In this document: positions 56,423 to 64,000 of the stretch, piece after piece
Layout of the letters: every line of letters begins with the position of its first letter
Position numbering within the stretch: position 1 is the stretch's first letter
NCBI GenBank assembly: GCA_022340565.1
Contig: JAJDNR010000026.1
Location: forward strand, 18,115 to 82,114
Direction: 5' to 3'
Length of the DNA stretch: 64,000 nucleotides
Source of the DNA: Desulfofustis sp.
GTDB taxonomy: Bacteria > Desulfobacterota > Desulfobulbia > Desulfobulbales > Desulfocapsaceae
The notes under the pieces: model-generated
The model's input: the letters and a program-made list of their open reading frames with translations, nothing else
The model's database searches: none
What the model was told of the DNA's origin: nothing
Made by a program: the position numbers and the translations under genes

Positions 56423-56872
56423 TCAGCATCGATATCGCAATGCTTCCTCGTCGCAGTCAGGGAACATCGAGCAGTTAATGCAGTCCGCCCAGATCTTGTG
56501 CGGCAGCTCGCGCTTGTCGATGTCCACAAAACCGAGCTTTCTGAAAAACCCGGGCTGGTATGAGAGGGTGAAGATATCAGTTATCCCGAAGTCCTGAGCC
56601 TCCTGGAGACAGGTTCTCACGAGTCCCGACCCGACCCCCTTGCGCTGTCCCTCTTCCGCCACTGCCAGCGAACGGATTTCCGCCAGGTTCTCCCAGCAGA
56701 TATGCAGAGCACAGACGCCGACGATAGCCCGGTTTTCCTCGAACACCACAAAATCTCGCAGATGATCGTACAGCGAGCTGATCGATCTGGCCAGCAGCTG
56801 CTGCTGATCGGCGAATCCCTTCAACAGCTTATGGATATGCCGGATATCGTCCATTCGGGCTTTTCGTATCAT
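56423..56872 (-). CDS. GNAT acetyltransferase, short ArgA-like
   Basis: The 149-residue GNAT protein has the acetyl-CoA loop EEGQRKGVGSGLV and the C-terminal segment YQPGFFRKLGFVDIDKRELPHKIW followed by a CINC / CDEEA region. The LPHKIWxDC pattern is typical of short N-acetylglutamate synthases in Desulfobacterota, so a role in arginine synthesis is likely, with argJ in the same window. The ATG at 56872 (MIRKARMDDI) fits the family start. Other amino-acid acetyltransferase functions remain possible. Confidence 0.8.
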   Translation of the reverse strand: MIRKARMDDIRHIHKLLKGFADQQQLLARSISSLYDHLRDFVVFEENRAIVGVCALHICWENLAEIRSLAVAEEGQRKGVGSGLVRTCLQEAQDFGITDIFTLSYQPGFFRKLGFVDIDKRELPHKIWADCINCSMFPDCDEEALRYRC

Positions 56873-56925
56873 GGTCGAGCCTGTCACCGGGGGATGCGTC
56901 CCGGCCTCTTGTAGGAAAGCTGGTA

Positions 56926-57165
56926 TCAGGGCTTTATTTTTTTTGTTTCGTCCAGGTGAATAACCGGCTGTTCCAGCCCCACACTGCCGGCCTTAAACCC
57001 GGTGACGACCGGATCGGTGGGTTTGAGAAGAGACTGGCCGGTCCAGACTCCGAACAGAAACATCCACAGAAAGATACAGAAGCAGACAATGGCGATCGAG
57101 CCGATCCCGCCGCGGGTCAATTCGAACCTGACCGCGGTTTTCTTGCGCTTTTTCTGGGCTGCCAT
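56926..57165 (-). CDS. Small membrane protein next to argS
   Basis: The 79-residue protein has a Lys/Arg-rich cytoplasmic start (MAAQKKRKKTAVRFELTRG), one membrane helix (GSIAIVCFCIFLWMFLFGVW) and a short outside tail. The first 50 residues resemble the N-terminal anchor of larger SPOR-domain proteins often found beside argS in related bacteria, but no SPOR domain follows. Its ATG starts one base after the argS stop, so translation is coupled. Function is unknown. Confidence 0.65.
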   Translation of the reverse strand: MAAQKKRKKTAVRFELTRGGIGSIAIVCFCIFLWMFLFGVWTGQSLLKPTDPVVTGFKAGSVGLEQPVIHLDETKKIKP

Positions 57166-57166
57166 A

Positions 57167-58825
57167 TTACATGGTTTGCGGAGCGGTCAGTCCCAGGATG
57201 GTCAGTCCGTTGCCGAACACTTTCCTGAGTTCGGCTACCAAACAGAGTCTGCTTTGACTGAGCGCCGCATGGTCTGAAATAACCTTGTGCCTGTTATAAT
57301 AGCTGTGAAACTGCCCGGCAAGCTCCATCAGATAAAAAATTACCCGATATGGTTCATGATCGAGCGCCGCGCTCTCGATAAGTGTCGGAAAAGCACCCAT
57401 CAGCTTGAGCAGAGCCATCTCTTCCGGTTCCGTCAGCAACCTCAGGTCGGCATCGCCGCAGGCGACGATTTCCACCTCCTTTTCCGTGGCCTGGCGGAGA
57501 ATTGAGCAGGCGCGGGCATGGGCGTACTGTACGTAGTAGACCGGATTTTCCTGACTCTCCCGGGTGGCCAGATCGAGGTCGAACTCGAGCTGGCTGTCGG
57601 GCTTACGCATCATGAAAAAAAAGCGCGCCGCATCAGTCCCGACCTCGTCGAGCAGTTCGTCGACGGTCACGAACGTGGCTTTACGGGTAGACATTTTCAC
57701 CTGTTTGCCGTCCCTCATGAGGGTCACGAACTGGTGCAGAATCACCTTTATTTTGGAGGGATCATACCCCAGGGCCTCAACACCGGCCATCACATCGGGA
57801 ACGGTGGCGATGTGGTCGGACCCGAAGATATCGATCAACAGCTCGAATCCGCGCTTGAACTTTTCCCGGTGATAAGCGATATCGGGCAGCCGGTAGGTGG
57901 GCTCTCCGCTGCTCTTGATGATGACCCGGTCCTTTTCCTGCCCGAATTCAGTCGTCTTGAACCAGGTTGCATGGTCCTTTTCGTACACCAGCCCCTTGCT
58001 CTTCAATTCCTGCACGACCGAGTCGATGTACCCGTTTTCATAGAGCGACCGCTCGTTGTAATAGTTGTCGAATCGGATGTCCATGCGCTCGAGGGTCGAG
58101 GAGATATCCTCGAAGATGGTCTGTTCGGCCATCTTCTTAAACGGCTCCACCGATTCGCGCTCCACCAGATCCTCCCCGTATTGGTCGACGAGTTTACGGC
58201 CGATATCGTAGATATATTCTCCCTGATAACCGTCTTCCGGGAAGGTGAACGGTCTGCCGAGCAGTTCCAGGTAGCGTGCCCGCGCCGATTCGCCCAGTAC
58301 CCGCATCTGGCGGCCGGCGTCATTGTAGTAGTATTCCCGGTAGACGTCATGACCGGTGGCTTCGAGCAGCCGGGCGATGGCATCGCCAAGTATGGCCTGG
58401 CGGCCGTGACCGACCGACAGCGGGCCGGTCGGGTTGGCGCTGACGAACTCGACCATTACCCGTTTTCCCGCACCGACCGTCGATCTGCCGAAATCAGGTC
58501 CGCTTTTTTCAATAATTTTTAATAGTTGCTGCCAGACTTCTGTCTTGATGGTCAGATTTACGAAACCGGGTCCGGCGATTTCAACCGTGTCGACGAGTTC
58601 CCGCTCCTGCTCCAGGATCTCCCTGACCTTGGCAGCGATCTGACGCGGATTTTTCTTCTCGATCCCTGCCAGCACCAGCGCGATATTGGTTGAAAAGTCC
58701 CCCTGGTTCTCGTGCTTCGGAATCTCCACCGTAAATTTTCCTGCGCCTCCGGCCGACCAGAGTCCCTGACGTACTCCGACCTGAAAGCAGGCGTCGACTA
58801 GCTCTTTTACCCGTGTGCGAATCAT
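57167..58825 (-). CDS. argS: Arginyl-tRNA synthetase
   Basis: The 552-residue class I synthetase has the N-terminal Add-1 domain, SANPTGPLSVGHGRQAILGD as the HIGH region and KMSTRKATFVTVDELL as the KMSK region. In the HIGH motif the first His is replaced by Ser (SVGH), a variation seen in some ArgRS. The DALR anticodon domain and the C-terminal LGLTAPQTM (ending -PxxM, as in the family) are present. It follows alr by three bases. Confidence 0.96.
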   Translation of the reverse strand: MIRTRVKELVDACFQVGVRQGLWSAGGAGKFTVEIPKHENQGDFSTNIALVLAGIEKKNPRQIAAKVREILEQERELVDTVEIAGPGFVNLTIKTEVWQQLLKIIEKSGPDFGRSTVGAGKRVMVEFVSANPTGPLSVGHGRQAILGDAIARLLEATGHDVYREYYYNDAGRQMRVLGESARARYLELLGRPFTFPEDGYQGEYIYDIGRKLVDQYGEDLVERESVEPFKKMAEQTIFEDISSTLERMDIRFDNYYNERSLYENGYIDSVVQELKSKGLVYEKDHATWFKTTEFGQEKDRVIIKSSGEPTYRLPDIAYHREKFKRGFELLIDIFGSDHIATVPDVMAGVEALGYDPSKIKVILHQFVTLMRDGKQVKMSTRKATFVTVDELLDEVGTDAARFFFMMRKPDSQLEFDLDLATRESQENPVYYVQYAHARACSILRQATEKEVEIVACGDADLRLLTEPEEMALLKLMGAFPTLIESAALDHEPYRVIFYLMELAGQFHSYYNRHKVISDHAALSQSRLCLVAELRKVFGNGLTILGLTAPQTM

Positions 58826-58828
58826 ATG

Positions 58829-59941
58829 TTAAATGAATTCTCTCGTATTGTTGTTGCCGATCGCGCAGAGCAGTTCGTAACTTATCGTATCGCACCATCC
58901 GCCGATTTCATCCGCATCGATCGTTTCCGCTCCCTGTGTCCCCATCAACACCACCTCGTCCCCCGCCTGCACCCCTTCAATGTCGGTGACATCAGCCATA
59001 CACATATTCATGCAGATCCGCCCCCTGATCGGCGCCCGCGATCCTTTGATCAGCACGCTGGCGCGGTTCGACAGCGTCCTGAAATATCCGTCGCTGTATC
59101 CGACCGGTATGACGGCAAGCCGGGTTTCGCGGTCGGTGACGAAGGTGTGACCGTAACTGACCCCGGTCCCGGAAGCGACCTCGTTGATCTGCAGGACTCT
59201 CGACACGAACTTCATTGCCGGTTTCAGCCCTCCAGCCCGGTCCGCAAACCGTCCCCGGGACCCGTCCGGATAATAACCGAATAGTGAAATTCCCGCTCGC
59301 ACCATGCCTCCATGGGCGTTGCCATGGTAGAGAATTCCACCGGAATTGCAAAGTGAAGAGCGCATGGTGTCGTGGTACCCCTCGACCCTGATGATCTGCT
59401 CGAACTGCTTGAGTACTATCGCTGAACTGGCGGAATTCGGCTCATCGCTGCTCGGATAATGACTGATAACGCCGTGTACCGTGAGATTCAGGTCACGGCA
59501 ATAGCTGAACAGCTCGGTTGCCTCGCGCACCTTGAAGCCGAGACGGCTCATGCCGCAGTCGAACTTCAGAAAGAGCGGCAGGTGAACCTGGGCCGCAGAC
59601 TGCATCCGGCTGATCCGTTCAAGATCATCCCTGCGAAACACCACCGGAGTCAGGTTGTGCGTCAACAGGTAGTCACGCTCTGCATAATCGAATCCCATGA
59701 ATACGATGATCTCGTCTTGGCACCCGGAATCTCGGAGTTCCACTCCCTCCGAGAGTTCGGCGACACCGAACGAGCGGCAGCCGTTCTCCCGAAAGATCTT
59801 CGCCGACTCAACCATCGAATGCCCGTACCCGTCGCTTTTCACCATCGCCATCATTCGGGCTGAGGGTGCTCGGCGGCAGAGAAACCGGTAGTTGTGAGCC
59901 AGCGCGTCGGTATCGATAATTGTTTTATTGTATGGGTTCAT
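58829..59941 (-). CDS. alr: Alanine racemase
   Basis: The 370-residue PLP enzyme makes D-alanine for peptidoglycan. The PLP lysine is in MMAMVKSDGYGHSM near residue 34 (usually VKADAYGH), the second catalytic Tyr is in GTGVSYGHTF, and IPVGYSDGYFR and GRICMNMCMADVT complete the site. It lies 15 bases after a small membrane-protein gene and three before argS. Confidence 0.94.
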   Translation of the reverse strand: MNPYNKTIIDTDALAHNYRFLCRRAPSARMMAMVKSDGYGHSMVESAKIFRENGCRSFGVAELSEGVELRDSGCQDEIIVFMGFDYAERDYLLTHNLTPVVFRRDDLERISRMQSAAQVHLPLFLKFDCGMSRLGFKVREATELFSYCRDLNLTVHGVISHYPSSDEPNSASSAIVLKQFEQIIRVEGYHDTMRSSLCNSGGILYHGNAHGGMVRAGISLFGYYPDGSRGRFADRAGGLKPAMKFVSRVLQINEVASGTGVSYGHTFVTDRETRLAVIPVGYSDGYFRTLSNRASVLIKGSRAPIRGRICMNMCMADVTDIEGVQAGDEVVLMGTQGAETIDADEIGGWCDTISYELLCAIGNNNTREFI

Positions 59942-59956
59942 TGAGCCTGGTTATTA

Positions 59957-60397
59957 TCAGGGCATCTTGCAGGTAAACCATGCCTTCCAGCTGAATCGGC
60001 TGGATCTGATCAAGGCCCAGCCTATCGTCACGCAGACGACCCCGACAATATAAGCAGGAATCGTGCTGTTGCGCACCAGCAGTCCCAGAAGCATCATCGC
60101 GATGACAAGCATCCAGGTCTTCCATGAATACACGGCGCCGATACAGGTGTTGTCGGCAAAATGCCTGATCCGCTCAACCCCCCGCTCGGCCGACCGGTCA
60201 AGAACATATCGCGATTTCAGCCAGCCAAGCAGAATTGCCGCAAATATCAGCAGCAGCTGTTGGTCTTTCATCAGGTAGCCGATACCGCGCTGGATCAGAA
60301 ACAGACCGATGATCGTCCACAGCAGCGCCGCACACAACAGATGTGTCCTGGGAGAGACGCCAGGCTTCAGGTTCATGAACCAGCGGGTCATTGACAT
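59957..60397 (-). CDS. Membrane protein of unknown function
   Basis: The 146-residue protein begins MSMTRWFMNLKPG and has four likely membrane helices (LLCAALLWTIIGLFLI, LLLIFAAILLGWL, MLVIAMMLLGLLV, AYIVGVVCVTIGWALI). I do not recognise a named family with certainty. The second ATG at 60397 is chosen because the longer form would start inside the ferredoxin terminator. It is the first gene of the run leading to alr and argS. Confidence 0.7.
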   Translation of the reverse strand: MSMTRWFMNLKPGVSPRTHLLCAALLWTIIGLFLIQRGIGYLMKDQQLLLIFAAILLGWLKSRYVLDRSAERGVERIRHFADNTCIGAVYSWKTWMLVIAMMLLGLLVRNSTIPAYIVGVVCVTIGWALIRSSRFSWKAWFTCKMP

Positions 60398-60408
60398 CAC
60401 GGCAGAGC

Positions 60409-60450
60409 AAAAAAAAGATAAGCCCACCACCCTTGCCGGGTGATGGGCTT
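60409..60450 (-). terminator. Rho-independent terminator after the ferredoxin gene
   Basis: On the minus strand a stem AAGCCCA / TGGGCTT continues past one mismatch into CACCC / GGGTG with a 5-nt loop, and is followed by eight consecutive T within a short T-rich tail. It lies 25 bases after the ferredoxin stop. Confidence 0.87.
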
Positions 60451-60474
60451 AAAAAATGATGTAAGATTATATAA

Positions 60475-60660
60475 TTACATTTCAGTGACGGTAATTGCTC
60501 CCTCCGGGCATACCTCGACACAGGTCTCGCAACCGAGACACTCGTCGGCATCCACCGGCTCAGCCTTGCCGTCTACCATCTCAAATACCTGTGCAGGACA
60601 TGCTGCTACACATTCTTCGTCACCGGAACATTTGTCCTTGTCTACTACTACCTCAAACAT
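60475..60660 (-). CDS. Ferredoxin with Asp in place of the second cluster-I cysteine
   Basis: The 61-residue protein has two cluster-binding halves. The second is canonical: Cys41-x2-Cys44-x2-Cys47-x3. The first is Cys11-x2-Asp14-x2-Cys17-x3-Cys21-Pro, so Asp14 takes the place of the middle Cys, and Cys51 is available as fourth ligand. This is the pattern and length of Desulfovibrio africanus ferredoxin III, which holds a [4Fe-4S] cluster and an interconvertible [3Fe-4S]/[4Fe-4S] (or mixed-metal) cluster. It is cytoplasmic and carries electrons. It is monocistronic, with its own promoter, leader hairpin, GGAGG ribosome site and terminator. Confidence 0.93.
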   Translation of the reverse strand: MFEVVVDKDKCSGDEECVAACPAQVFEMVDGKAEPVDADECLGCETCVEVCPEGAITVTEM

Positions 60661-60689
60661 TATACACCTCCGTATGGGAATTGAATTAA

Positions 60690-60710
60690 CTAAACATTAC
60701 AAATGTTTAG
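60690..60710 (-). promoter_or_regulatory. Dyad in the ferredoxin leader
   Basis: CTAAACATT-ACA-AATGTTTAG is a perfect 9-bp inverted repeat with a 3-nt loop, lying between the promoter and the ribosome site, about 30 bases before the ATG. It could be an operator or a transcript-stabilising hairpin. Confidence 0.5.
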
Positions 60711-60758
60711 CAAGCCTTAAAACATGGTCGAATGCACTGATGTTTTGTGTAAATATCC

Positions 60759-60786
60759 ACTTAATGTACGACAAATTTTTTGTCAA
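60759..60786 (-). promoter_or_regulatory. Putative ferredoxin promoter overlapping a dyad
   Basis: On the minus strand a perfect TTGACA (60786-60781) is followed after 16 bases by TTAAGT (60764-60759). The -35 box overlaps a 6-bp inverted repeat GACAAA-AAA-TTTGTC (60770-60784), a possible repressor site. Confidence 0.5.
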
Positions 60787-61024
60787 GGAAAAACGCGATG
60801 CCACAACGTATCATTTGGTGATTTATCATCGCTTCCCGTATCAATTAAATAACAAATTGAAATTACCCAATTAAATTCTACAGGGGGAAAAAGGCGGATC
60901 GTGGCTTCGCAGCATGACTCATTCCGAGACCCCACTGAGCCACTGAGTGTTGCATATCTTCTATTAATCCTTAGTTTCTGTGATCACCGGCTTTCAGAGC
61001 CAATGAGGATCAGCAAGGAAAACC

Positions 61025-61372
61025 ATGACTGACGATAACAGCAGCAAAGATAAGGAACTTGAGGTACGCGAACGGGCCATGATCGAGGCGATCATCGAAG
61101 GCAGCCCTGACGCCATAGGTGTGGTGGTGGTCCGCCTCGACTGTGGTTGCCGGAAAATGGCGGCGGTATCGGAACAGGGCGAACCGGCCTCCAAGGTGAT
61201 CATGTATCGCGACTTTGCCGAATCGATCTGCGACACCTGCAAGGACGACCAGGGTTCCTACCTGAGGGTGATAAAACAGTTCATTCACTGGTCCGAGCCG
61301 GTTCCCGAGGCCTCGGTGCAGCAACGGATCCAGGCCAAGGTTTTTGGAACCGGACCGGGAACCACTCACTGA
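61025..61372 (+). CDS. Small conserved-looking protein with CxC and CxxC
   Basis: I do not recognise this 115-residue protein. It starts with a charged helix (KDKELEVRERAMIEAIIEG), then a strand VVVVRLDCGCRKM and later CDTCKDDQG. The Cys-Gly-Cys and Cys-Asp-Thr-Cys pairs could bind zinc. Codon use and the AAGGA ribosome site support a real gene. Its stop is directly adjacent to the stop of the convergent diamide synthase gene (TGATCA). Confidence 0.7.
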   Translation: MTDDNSSKDKELEVRERAMIEAIIEGSPDAIGVVVVRLDCGCRKMAAVSEQGEPASKVIMYRDFAESICDTCKDDQGSYLRVIKQFIHWSEPVPEASVQQRIQAKVFGTGPGTTH

Positions 61373-62779
61373 TCAGCCGCTCAAGCCGTTCAGCCGGTAT
61401 TTACGGCAGCGCTGCACGAAAAACTCCGCCCATTCGGGTGTTCCTTCCGCATGTACGTGGGTATACAGTGCCAGTACCTGATATTTCGACAACCCGTCAT
61501 AGCCGTCCATAAATCCGGTTCCGCGCTCCATTTTCAGCGTCAATTCGCTGCGGCGGCCGCCCCAGTCGAGGATGGTCGAATACCTGAATTCATGGCCTTT
61601 TCCCTGAAACCCCACCGGATAGAACGGATTCTCTTGTTCGACGGTAAAGATCGAGTATCCATGCGCCTGAGGCTTCTGCTTCATGCCGAACGTCACATCG
61701 AACAGACCCACCAGAGGGTAGCGGGTATCTTCAATAACCAGTTCTTTACCGAGATAGATCAGACCGCCACATTCCGCGTAGATAGGCAGCCCGTTCTCAG
61801 CTTCTGATTTCACCGACGTGCGAAAACCCTCGTTTTCTCCCAGCCGCTGCGCACTCGTTTCCGGGAATCCCCCGCCAATGTATAGACCGTCGAGTTTAGG
61901 CAGTCGCTTGTCTTCGAGCGCGTTGATCGATACCAGTCGGGCCCCGGCCCGCTCGAGTGCCTTGAGGTTGTCCGGGTAGTAAAACTGAAAGGCGACATCC
62001 TGGATGACTCCGACGGTTACGCAGACCCGCCCCTCCTGGAGGCTGCCGGAAGCCTCTGTCGGATCTGGTGAATCCGGCGCCGCCACAGGAGTCGCGACGC
62101 GCTCCACGGCGTCGACATCGACATTTTCGGAGACTATGCGGGCCAGGAATTCGAGGGCTTCGGACCTACCCCGGTACTCCTGATACGGGATCATCCCGAG
62201 ATGCCGCATCGGGAAAATATCGTGGGTCAGGCGCGGCATCGCCCCGAGAACCTTGACGTTGGTATAGTGCTCAACCGCGTCGACGATAATCCTCTGCTGC
62301 CGTCTTGTGGCCACCTGGTTGAGAATCACTCCGCCGATTGCCAGTCTCTTTTCGAACTGCGTGCAACCGAGAACCAGGGAGGCGACCGTTCTCGTCATCT
62401 TCGTGCAGTTGACCACGAGGATAACCGGCACGTTCAGCAGCATCGCCAGTTCCGCGGTGGAATATCCGCCCAGCGCGGTGACCCCGTCGTAAAGGCCCCG
62501 GTTGCCCTCGACGAGGCCGATATCCGCTCCTGCCAGATTACGGTGAAACGAGCGTTTGATCCGTTCTTCCGTCATCAGATAGGGATCAAGATTATAGCAG
62601 TCACGCCCGGCGCCGTTCTGCAGCCAGCCGGCGTCTATATAGTCGGGTCCCTTTTTGAACGGAGCGACCGTCTTTCCCCTGCCCCGCCAGTATGCGGCCA
62701 GTCCGACCGATACCACACTTTTTCCCGAACCCCCTGACAGGCCGGCGATCACAAGCGCTTTTGCTGGTTCTTCAATCAT
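61373..62779 (-). CDS. cbiA: Cobyrinate a,c-diamide synthase
   Basis: The 468-residue enzyme uses ATP and glutamine to amidate the a and c carboxylates of cobyrinate in B12 synthesis. The N-terminal P-loop is GLSGGSGKSVVSVGLA, DYIDAGWLQ and VEGNRGLYDG bind substrate, and the C-terminal glutaminase domain has the nucleophile Cys in PIYAECGGLIYLG. In sulfate reducers a related protein, DsrN, amidates siroheme, so that role is an alternative. No other cobalamin genes are seen. It overlaps the preceding acyltransferase gene by eight bases. Confidence 0.9.
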   Translation of the reverse strand: MIEEPAKALVIAGLSGGSGKSVVSVGLAAYWRGRGKTVAPFKKGPDYIDAGWLQNGAGRDCYNLDPYLMTEERIKRSFHRNLAGADIGLVEGNRGLYDGVTALGGYSTAELAMLLNVPVILVVNCTKMTRTVASLVLGCTQFEKRLAIGGVILNQVATRRQQRIIVDAVEHYTNVKVLGAMPRLTHDIFPMRHLGMIPYQEYRGRSEALEFLARIVSENVDVDAVERVATPVAAPDSPDPTEASGSLQEGRVCVTVGVIQDVAFQFYYPDNLKALERAGARLVSINALEDKRLPKLDGLYIGGGFPETSAQRLGENEGFRTSVKSEAENGLPIYAECGGLIYLGKELVIEDTRYPLVGLFDVTFGMKQKPQAHGYSIFTVEQENPFYPVGFQGKGHEFRYSTILDWGGRRSELTLKMERGTGFMDGYDGLSKYQVLALYTHVHAEGTPEWAEFFVQRCRKYRLNGLSG

Positions 62780-63449
62780 CGTGATGAGTGTCTCGTCCGT
62801 GGTATCTCCACGCCGTTCGGTATAATTCGTTCAATGCCCGGTCGACTTCGATCCGATATCGTTCGATCCCGTCTCGGTCAAGGCCGCCGGGAATGTCGAT
62901 CGGCTTACCGTAGAAAAAATCGATCCGGGAAAACAGTGTCGGTATGCAGGTGCGGTCCCACGACTTGAACGTGAACGACCGCGACGCCGACCAGGCAATG
63001 GGTAAAACCGGCGCCCCAGACTTTGAAGCAAGCAGAATGGAACCGGCCTGAACCACCAGCGGCGGCCCCTGGGATCCGTCCCCCACCATGCCGACATGGC
63101 TGCCGTTGTCGAGGCAATGCAGCAGCTCCTTCAAGGCCAGCATTCCCCTGCGGTTGCTCGATCCGCGCACCGTTTCGAAATTCAGACAGCGGGCCAGCCG
63201 GGCGATGTACTCGCCGTCCTCGCTGGCACTGACCAGCACCGCCGCGCGATACTTTCTGAGATGATAAAACACGTACACCAAGCTGTAGTGCCAGAACAGC
63301 GCCACGGCGCATTTGGCCTGTTCCGCTTTCCTGCGATGCTCGGTGCCGTGTTCGTTAATCCGGCAGGTCGCGAACCATCCTCTAAGGAGCACCGAGATCA
63401 CCAACGGGACTACCCGGATCGAGCATCGGTAGAGGACGCCGCGCTTCAT
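62772..63449 (-). CDS. DUF374 lysophospholipid-acyltransferase-like protein
   Basis: The 225-residue protein has an N-terminal hydrophobic stretch, FWHYSLVYVFYHLRKY with the HxxxxD-like His region, LVSASEDGEYIARLA, RGMLALKELL, and GMVGDGSQGPPLVVQAGSILLASKSGAPVLPIAW. That matches the DUF374 branch of the lysophospholipid acyltransferase superfamily, thought to act on lipid A or phospholipid. It overlaps uvrB by ATGA upstream and the diamide synthase gene downstream. Confidence 0.85.
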   Translation of the reverse strand: MKRGVLYRCSIRVVPLVISVLLRGWFATCRINEHGTEHRRKAEQAKCAVALFWHYSLVYVFYHLRKYRAAVLVSASEDGEYIARLARCLNFETVRGSSNRRGMLALKELLHCLDNGSHVGMVGDGSQGPPLVVQAGSILLASKSGAPVLPIAWSASRSFTFKSWDRTCIPTLFSRIDFFYGKPIDIPGGLDRDGIERYRIEVDRALNELYRTAWRYHGRDTHHDD

Positions 63450-64000
63450 CCGATCTCGATCTCCAGTTTTCTCAAGGCCTTGATCTTGTCCCTGAGCACC
63501 GCCGCTTCTTCAAAAGCCAGCTCCCGGGCCGCCTGATTCATCTCGGCTTCCAGTCTGCCGATCTCGTTTTCGAGTTCCCGTAACGATCCATAAAATCCCT
63601 GGTCCTCGGCGCTGGCCTGGGGTGCGGTCTGCGATTCTCCAAAATCATAGCCGGCCTGTCTGAGATACTGGTGGATCGTATCCTTGACCGCCGACTGGAC
63701 CGTGACCGGGGTGATGTCGTGCGCTTCGTTATAGGCCTGCTGTTTTTCCCGTCGGCGGCTGGTCTCGTCGAAGGTGCGCTGCATCGATCCGGTTATCTCG
63801 TCCGCATACATGATCACCGTCCCCGCCGCATTGCGGGCAGCCCGACCGCAGGTCTGGATCAACGACCGTTCCGAGCGCAGGAACCCCTCCTTGTCGGCAT
63901 CGAGAACGGCAACCAGCGATACCTCGGGGATATCGAGCCCTTCCCTGAGCAGATTGATGCCGATGAGCACATTGAACTCGCCGTTCCTGAGATCCCGCAC
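63446..64000 (-). CDS. uvrB: Excinuclease ABC subunit B, C-terminal part
   Basis: The gene runs off the right edge, so only the last 184 residues are visible. They contain helicase motif V/VI (FNVLIGINLLREGLDIPEVSLV begins it; QTCGRAARN), the Yad/RRG-like region, and the C-terminal UVR coiled coil (AARELAFEEAAVLRDKIKAL) that contacts UvrC. UvrB verifies DNA damage in nucleotide excision repair. It is coupled to the DUF374 gene by a four-base overlap. Confidence 0.96.
   Translation of the reverse strand: MRDLRNGEFNVLIGINLLREGLDIPEVSLVAVLDADKEGFLRSERSLIQTCGRAARNAAGTVIMYADEITGSMQRTFDETSRRREKQQAYNEAHDITPVTVQSAVKDTIHQYLRQAGYDFGESQTAPQASAEDQGFYGSLRELENEIGRLEAEMNQAARELAFEEAAVLRDKIKALRKLEIEIG

Larger units (their letters stand above)
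60661..61024. other. 364-base gap with ferredoxin control signals
   Basis: The half next to the ferredoxin gene is AT-rich and holds a minus-strand promoter and a leader dyad. The other half, before the plus-strand gene at 61025, has an AAGGA ribosome site but no promoter I can identify firmly. No gene is seen. Confidence 0.6.

Overview
The window looks like chromosomal core DNA of a Desulfobacterota bacterium, most likely a sulfate-reducer-type lineage related to Desulfobulbales. This is inferred from gene order and protein character: ispE / tRNA-Gln / prs / rplY / pth / carD, a DUF1844 protein, PilS/PilR-like regulators, a Desulfovibrio-africanus-FdIII-type ferredoxin and a cobyrinate diamide synthase. 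No rRNA, marker or search result was available to confirm it. Base composition is moderately GC-rich, coding density is high, and many neighbours overlap by 4 nt (ATGA). I found no prophage, insertion sequence, CRISPR array or obvious foreign island.

Layout. 0-4 kb: the end of a class III fructose-1,6-bisphosphatase, a GlpX paralogue that has lost most of its catalytic ligands, and a periplasmic binding protein coupled to the antiporter NhaA. 4-8.4 kb: a pentapeptide-repeat lipoprotein coupled to dnaE. 8.4-8.8 kb: a striking 166-nt hairpin between convergent dnaE and hslU. 8.8-15 kb: xerC-hslV-hslU on the minus strand, diverging from xseB-ispA-dxs. 15-18.3 kb: a UDP-glucuronate-4-epimerase-like gene, a class II aldolase, and a tatC interrupted by a one-base frame change at nine T's. 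18.5-21.7 kb: PilR/PilS-like regulators. 21.7-34.8 kb: a long minus-strand housekeeping run (serA, DUF1844, ispE, tRNA-Gln, prs, rplY, pth, carD, rluD, coaE, rho, rpmE, prfA, prmC, murA) with several clear terminators.

35-38.3 kb: gltX and glnS side by side behind a good promoter. 38.3-44.9 kb: a minus-strand accessory run made of an exported protein with about 22 MORN repeats, a DUF4177 protein, an M20 amidohydrolase, a YbdK-type carboxylate-amine ligase, a gamma-glutamyltranspeptidase and a tail-anchored protein. It could be a gamma-glutamyl amide synthesis and turnover module. 45-50.1 kb: argJ, CHAD, ParA, SixA and a Gate-domain membrane protein. The CHAD-ParA-SixA core is tightly overlapped and is the best candidate here for an undescribed system, possibly positioning polyphosphate bodies. 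A PPK2 polyphosphate kinase lies a few kb away.

50.4-53.7 kb: cardiolipin synthase, a YfcE-like phosphoesterase and PPK2 on the plus strand. 53.7-60.4 kb: a minus-strand group (small membrane protein, alr, argS, a small membrane protein, an ArgA-like acetyltransferase, secA). 60.4-64 kb: a monocistronic Asp14-type ferredoxin with its own promoter, leader hairpin and terminator, then a small CxC/CxxC protein, and uvrB (partial) / DUF374 acyltransferase / cobyrinate diamide synthase.
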